A stretch of 64,000 bases of DNA from Rhynchopus sp. YZ270_cl-10. Lineage: Eukaryota > Euglenozoa > Diplonemea > Diplonemida > Diplonemidae. Made by a program: the position numbers and the translations under genes. The first letter of the stretch is position 1. Every line of letters starts with the position of its first letter. The notes under the pieces are model-generated. The model saw nothing but the letters and a program-made list of their open reading frames with translations. It did not search any database and was not told the origin of the DNA. Below are positions 60,584 to 64,000 of the stretch, piece after piece. The stretch lies in contig OZ037855.1 in NCBI GenBank assembly GCA_964035575.1, positions 496,001 through 560,000 of the forward strand, given 5' to 3'.

Positions 60584-61630
60584 AAAAGGGTCCTTATTTG
60601 CATTTTTGGGCTCCGCCCGTGCAGTGGTGGGGTCAATCTCGAAAATTGGACAATTTTTTGACCACTTAAATTTTGAGAAATATGAGTCCGGTTGCTTATA
60701 CGTGGGGCCCATTTTCGGCTAAAATTTTCCTCAAAATCTGGTTTTGTAAAATTGACCCTTTACTCCCCCCCCACATCGATTTCAATACTATACCTTACTT
60801 CACCTACGGTTGCCCTTACAGGGGGGTGAAGGAAGGTAAGTTGAAAAAGGGTCCTTATTTGCATTTTTGGGCTCCGCCCGTGCAGTGGTGGGGTCAATCT
60901 CGAAAATTGGACAATTTTTTGACCACTTAAATTTTGAGAAATATGAGTCCGGTTGCTTATACGTGGGGCCCATTTTCGGCTAAAATTTTCCTCAAAATCT
61001 GGTTTTGTAAAATTGACCCTTTACTCCCCCCCCACATCGATTTCAATACTATACCTTACTTCACCTACGGTTGCCCTTACAGGGGGGTGAAGGAAGGTAA
61101 GTTGAAAAAGGGTCCTTATTTGCATTTTTGGGCTCCGCCCGTGCAGTGGTGGGGTCAATCTCGAAAATTGGACAATTTTTTGACCACTTAAATTTTGAGA
61201 AATATGAGTCCGGTTGCTTATACGTGGGGCCCATTTTCGGCTAAAATTTTCCTCAAAATCTGGTTTTGTAAAATTGACCCTTTACTCCCCCCCCACATCG
61301 ATTTCAATACTATACCTTACTTCACCTACGGTTGCCCTTACAGGGGGGTGAAGGAAGGTAAGTTGAAAAAGGGTCCTTATTTGCATTTTTGGGCTCCGCC
61401 CGTGCAGTGGTGGGGTCAATCTCGAAAATTGGACAATTTTTTGACCACTTAAATTTTGAGAAATATGAGCCCGGTTGCTTATACGTGGGGCCCATTTTCG
61501 GCTAAAATTTTCCTCAAAATCTGGTTTTGTAAAATTGACCCTTTACTCCCCCCCCACATCGATTTCAATACTATACCTTACTTCACCTACGGTTGCCCTT
61601 ACAGGGGGGTGAAGGAAGGTAAGTTGAAAA
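60584..61630. repeat. tandem array, 261-base unit, four copies
   Basis: Four near-identical units (about one base differs, near 61470). Because 261 is a multiple of three, each unit shows the same 85-codon frame on the plus strand, which is not evidence for a gene. Each unit contains ccttacag followed 14 bases later by gtaagttg, like a tiny exon between splice signals, and a long imperfect palindrome around cttacttcacc/ggtgaaggaaggtaag. The near identity points to recent amplification. Confidence 0.95.
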
Positions 61631-61669
61631 AGAGAAAATTTGAAAGAAAGTGTGCATACATTTAACAAC

Positions 61670-61699
61670 GGTTGAACCTAAGCCCATGCTTAGTCACCC
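61670..61699 (+). repeat. hairpin repeat family A
   Basis: GGTTGAACCTAAGCCCATGC then TTAGTCACCC, just beyond the tandem array. Confidence 0.7.
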
Positions 61700-62446
61700 A
61701 AAAAAAAAATCTTAACAGTGATAGCGCTCCGGAAAGACCACAGCCTTATGCGGAAGAACACTCTCCAAGGGGGGGTAACACTAAGCTGTCTATAAGAACC
61801 CTTGGAGGATGTCCCATCCGTGAAGGCGTTGGTTCGTGGATCTCTCGACAGAGATTGTATCAAAAAAGGCATCTCTTTTATATCTTGAAAAGATTACAAA
61901 GGGCTTGCATGGAAAACTCTGCGAAAGTCTGGATAGCCCCTTCCAGCAGATTTTCTCTTATTTTACTAAAAAAGCCCAGAGATGAAAACTTTTCCCAGAA
62001 AAAGAAAAGAGGCAAAGTCAGAACCATCGGCAGACAAATTCCATCCTTACTCTGGGAATAAAAAAAAAGACTTGAAATTACAAAGCCTTCTCATGACAAA
62101 GGCAAAACGATTCTTGGAAGTTGTAACACGCCAAAGGACCTCCCGCGTTGCGGAGCTCTCTTAAAAGCACAAAAAGTAGTAAATACAAAAACCCTGTGTA
62201 CCTTTAAGTGAGTGACCAGAACATCGGGGGGGGTGGTGTTCCAGAAAACCATACGTTCCCTACAAATACATTCGTGGTTTTACATCTGAATAAAAAAAAG
62301 GAGGTTTGGTGAGAACCTGACAGCGCTTAGTCACCGAAAAAAAGGTAAAGATGATAGTGCAAAAAAGGGGGAGTCTCTAGTGAGAGAGAGAGACACTAAA
62401 GTTGAAAACAGTAAGAACGGTGAATAATTACTAATAGAAAGGGGTT

Positions 62447-62519
62447 TTCGTTGATTGCACAAATCCTCCTGTATTAGGTGTGATTGGCGACCGCACCGTT
62501 CGAGCTATTTCTCCTTTAA
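62447..62519 (+). repeat. dispersed repeat, copy 2 (pairs with 11641)
   Basis: TTTCGTTGATTGCACAAATC through ATTTCTCCTTTAAAG, same order of words as at 11641-11712. Confidence 0.5.
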
Positions 62520-62551
62520 AGAAAGCTCCAATATAAAAAGAAAAAAACTTC

Positions 62552-62600
62552 AAAGATGAATGGTGCCTCATGATGTGCACTGAAAAATCGCCCATCTTTT
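62552..62600 (+). repeat. hairpin repeat family B
   Basis: AAAGATGAATGGTGCCTC then ATGATGTGCAC, with the closing CATCTTTT about 20 bases later. Confidence 0.6.
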
Positions 62601-63468
62601 GCAAAAAAAAAATAACATAACGGAACACAGAACGGAGAGAGCGCTAGAAGCGCGAAAAAGAAGAAAAAAAAATCAACAAAACAAACGCGCTGTGAAGCGT
62701 ATATAGCACAGCCTTCTTTCCCCCCCCCCCTCCCTCCCTCGAAATGGTTGTATTCCTCTTGATGCATTTTACGGAATGTCTCACAATGTGACTGCATTTG
62801 TGAATGTATTCCAACACGAAATATAGGTTCTCCAAAAAAGGGAAGACTGCCATCAACACCAACATACTGTGGAGCGTCTCGTTCTCCCCAAGGTGTTGTA
62901 CAGAACAGACTGTGCTGGGCCTGCAACTTTATAGATAGCGTGCTATCGCCTGCTTTCATCAAGAACATACAATACAATACAAACCATCCCTCCCACTCCC
63001 CCACTCCAACTTCTACGTTGCGATCACTCTATCTTTGTGTGCGGTTTGACAAAATCGCGTTCTCTTTTTTTCTACCTCGATATTAACAAAACTGAACAAA
63101 CGAGCAAAAATACACCCAATTCCACATTAAATTAGATCAAAAAAAAAAGCGTTCCATTCTGAAAACCATCAGAGTGAGAAGATGCCCTTTTTCACCCTTT
63201 AAAAGATCTTTACAAACATTTTACAAAGCTAAATATCAATTTTTCATTCTCAAAAACGGAAAAGCACATCATTGACAATCAAACCTCGGAAAACTCCGTC
63301 TTTTCCAGCAACTTCCCACGCACCATACAAAAAAAAACCACTTCAATACTTTGCAGAAATATTTTGTATTTAATACCAAATCAACGCGATTCCATCAAAA
63401 AAAAAACTCAACCACACATACCAATCGGGTCAATTTTTTGAAAAATCCCAAAAAAACCCCTTTTTTTG

Positions 63469-63978
63469 TCAACCCTCTTTACACCATTGCAAGAGAGCTT
63501 CGGTGTGGCATTCTTGGAGGCCTTGGGGAGGACAGAGGAGTGTGGTTATTCCAGGACACGTTGCTCGGACGTCTCGGATGTTAGCTGGATCATCGTCTAC
63601 GAAGCACGCAGCTGTTGCACGGGTAGAGGACTTTGCGAGGATGCGGGAGACAGAGGCGCCTTTTTGGAGCACCGTCTCACGCCCATGCACTGAGGAGGTG
63701 GGCAGACCTGCCCGGCTCAGCGCAGCCTCGATAACCGGCTTCCAGTTGTGCGAGACCACATGAACGTCCACACCGATATCCGCCAGGTCCGTCCACCACC
63801 TCCGCACCAATCGCAACCTCTCTTCAGACCCCCATATCCGGTCGTCCGTCACCCCCTCTAGCAAGGAAGGATCTTTCCGCCCCTCAAGCAACCGCCACAC
63901 ATGGGTTGCAGCAAGCGTTTGGTCGAAATCAAGCAGCACTACCTTCCGTACACTGCCTAGTCGGCGCATGCTCTCCAT
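63469..63978 (-). CDS. HAD-superfamily phosphatase-like protein
   Basis: Single exon, 169 residues. HAD enzymes remove phosphate using an aspartyl intermediate and magnesium. Motif I is LLDFDQTLA (D17 nucleophile, D19), motif II is VVSHNW (S76), a lysine at 106 or 116 can serve as motif III, and motif IV is CFVDDDPAN (D128-D130). The small size leaves little room for a cap domain, as in magnesium-dependent phosphatases with open active sites. The substrate cannot be predicted; no signal peptide. The ATG at 63978 follows a C/T tract on the coding strand but the window ends 22 bases further, so an upstream exon cannot be ruled out. Confidence 0.82.
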   Translation of the reverse strand: MESMRRLGSVRKVVLLDFDQTLAATHVWRLLEGRKDPSLLEGVTDDRIWGSEERLRLVRRWWTDLADIGVDVHVVSHNWKPVIEAALSRAGLPTSSVHGRETVLQKGASVSRILAKSSTRATAACFVDDDPANIRDVRATCPGITTLLCPPQGLQECHTEALLQWCKEG

Positions 63979-64000
63979 TGGGAGGGGAGAAGGAGAAGGA

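Larger units (their letters stand above)
61631..63468. other. gene-free gap
   Basis: AT-rich, with a C9-run at 62721. A degenerate family-A copy lies at 62309. The 3' side of the HAD gene starts at 63468. No gene recognised. Confidence 0.5.

Noticed and set aside
60584-61630. Four identical 85-codon genes, or a CRISPR array
   Set aside because: The frame repeats only because the unit is 261 bases; there are no short repeats separated by unique spacers.

Overview
The window looks like nuclear DNA of a unicellular eukaryote. Protein-coding genes are GC-richer, have none or one intron with ordinary GT-AG borders, and stand as islands in AT-rich non-coding DNA full of homopolymer runs, short hairpin repeats and small inverted-repeat elements. 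All fourteen genes I accept lie on the minus strand. Upstream of at least eight start codons there is a pyrimidine tract ending in AG, 15-65 bases before the ATG, which resembles a trans-splice acceptor. One-directional gene order plus such acceptors would fit a euglenozoan (for example a diplonemid), but this is inference and no species can be named from the sequence alone. The standard genetic code fits (TGA and TAA both act as stops).

Layout, left to right: a DNA2-type helicase/nuclease (481-4278); an NDOR1/Tah18 diflavin reductase (4760-6526); a small secreted protein (7692-8240); a 7 kb repeat-rich gap; an RBR-type ubiquitin ligase with many membrane spans (15607-17613); a SPRY-domain protein whose 830-base intron carries a hAT-like element (19799-21261); a two-exon SNARE (24092-24620); a type I membrane protein (25925-26575); a sedolisin-type (S53) peptidase (28297-29949); a HEAT-like protein (30388-31449); a two-exon unknown (31822-33413); a 17 kb gap packed with mobile-element remnants (33414-50801); a membrane protein with a previously hidden second exon (50802-51925); a coiled-coil protein (52948-55071); a TRM13-type tRNA methyltransferase with a large extra C-terminal region (55272-57347); a 6 kb gap with Helitron remnants and a 261-base tandem array; and a HAD-type phosphatase (63469-63978).

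Functional links are loose. NDOR1 supplies electrons to cytosolic iron-sulphur assembly, and its neighbour DNA2 carries the cysteines of an iron-sulphur cluster. The S53 peptidase, the small secreted protein and two membrane proteins enter the secretory route that SNAREs serve.

The most unusual feature is a set of roughly 45-50 short hairpin repeats (three related families). Every copy I recognised lies in the same orientation. On the gene-coding strand most are followed by a T-run, and one family carries a tRNA-like box B inside a perfect acceptor/T-arm-like hairpin. They may be a dispersed, strand-locked family of small RNA genes or RNA signals. The gaps also hold at least four hAT-like short elements (three with 7-8 bp target duplications), a Harbinger-like, a Tc1/mariner-like and several foldback elements.
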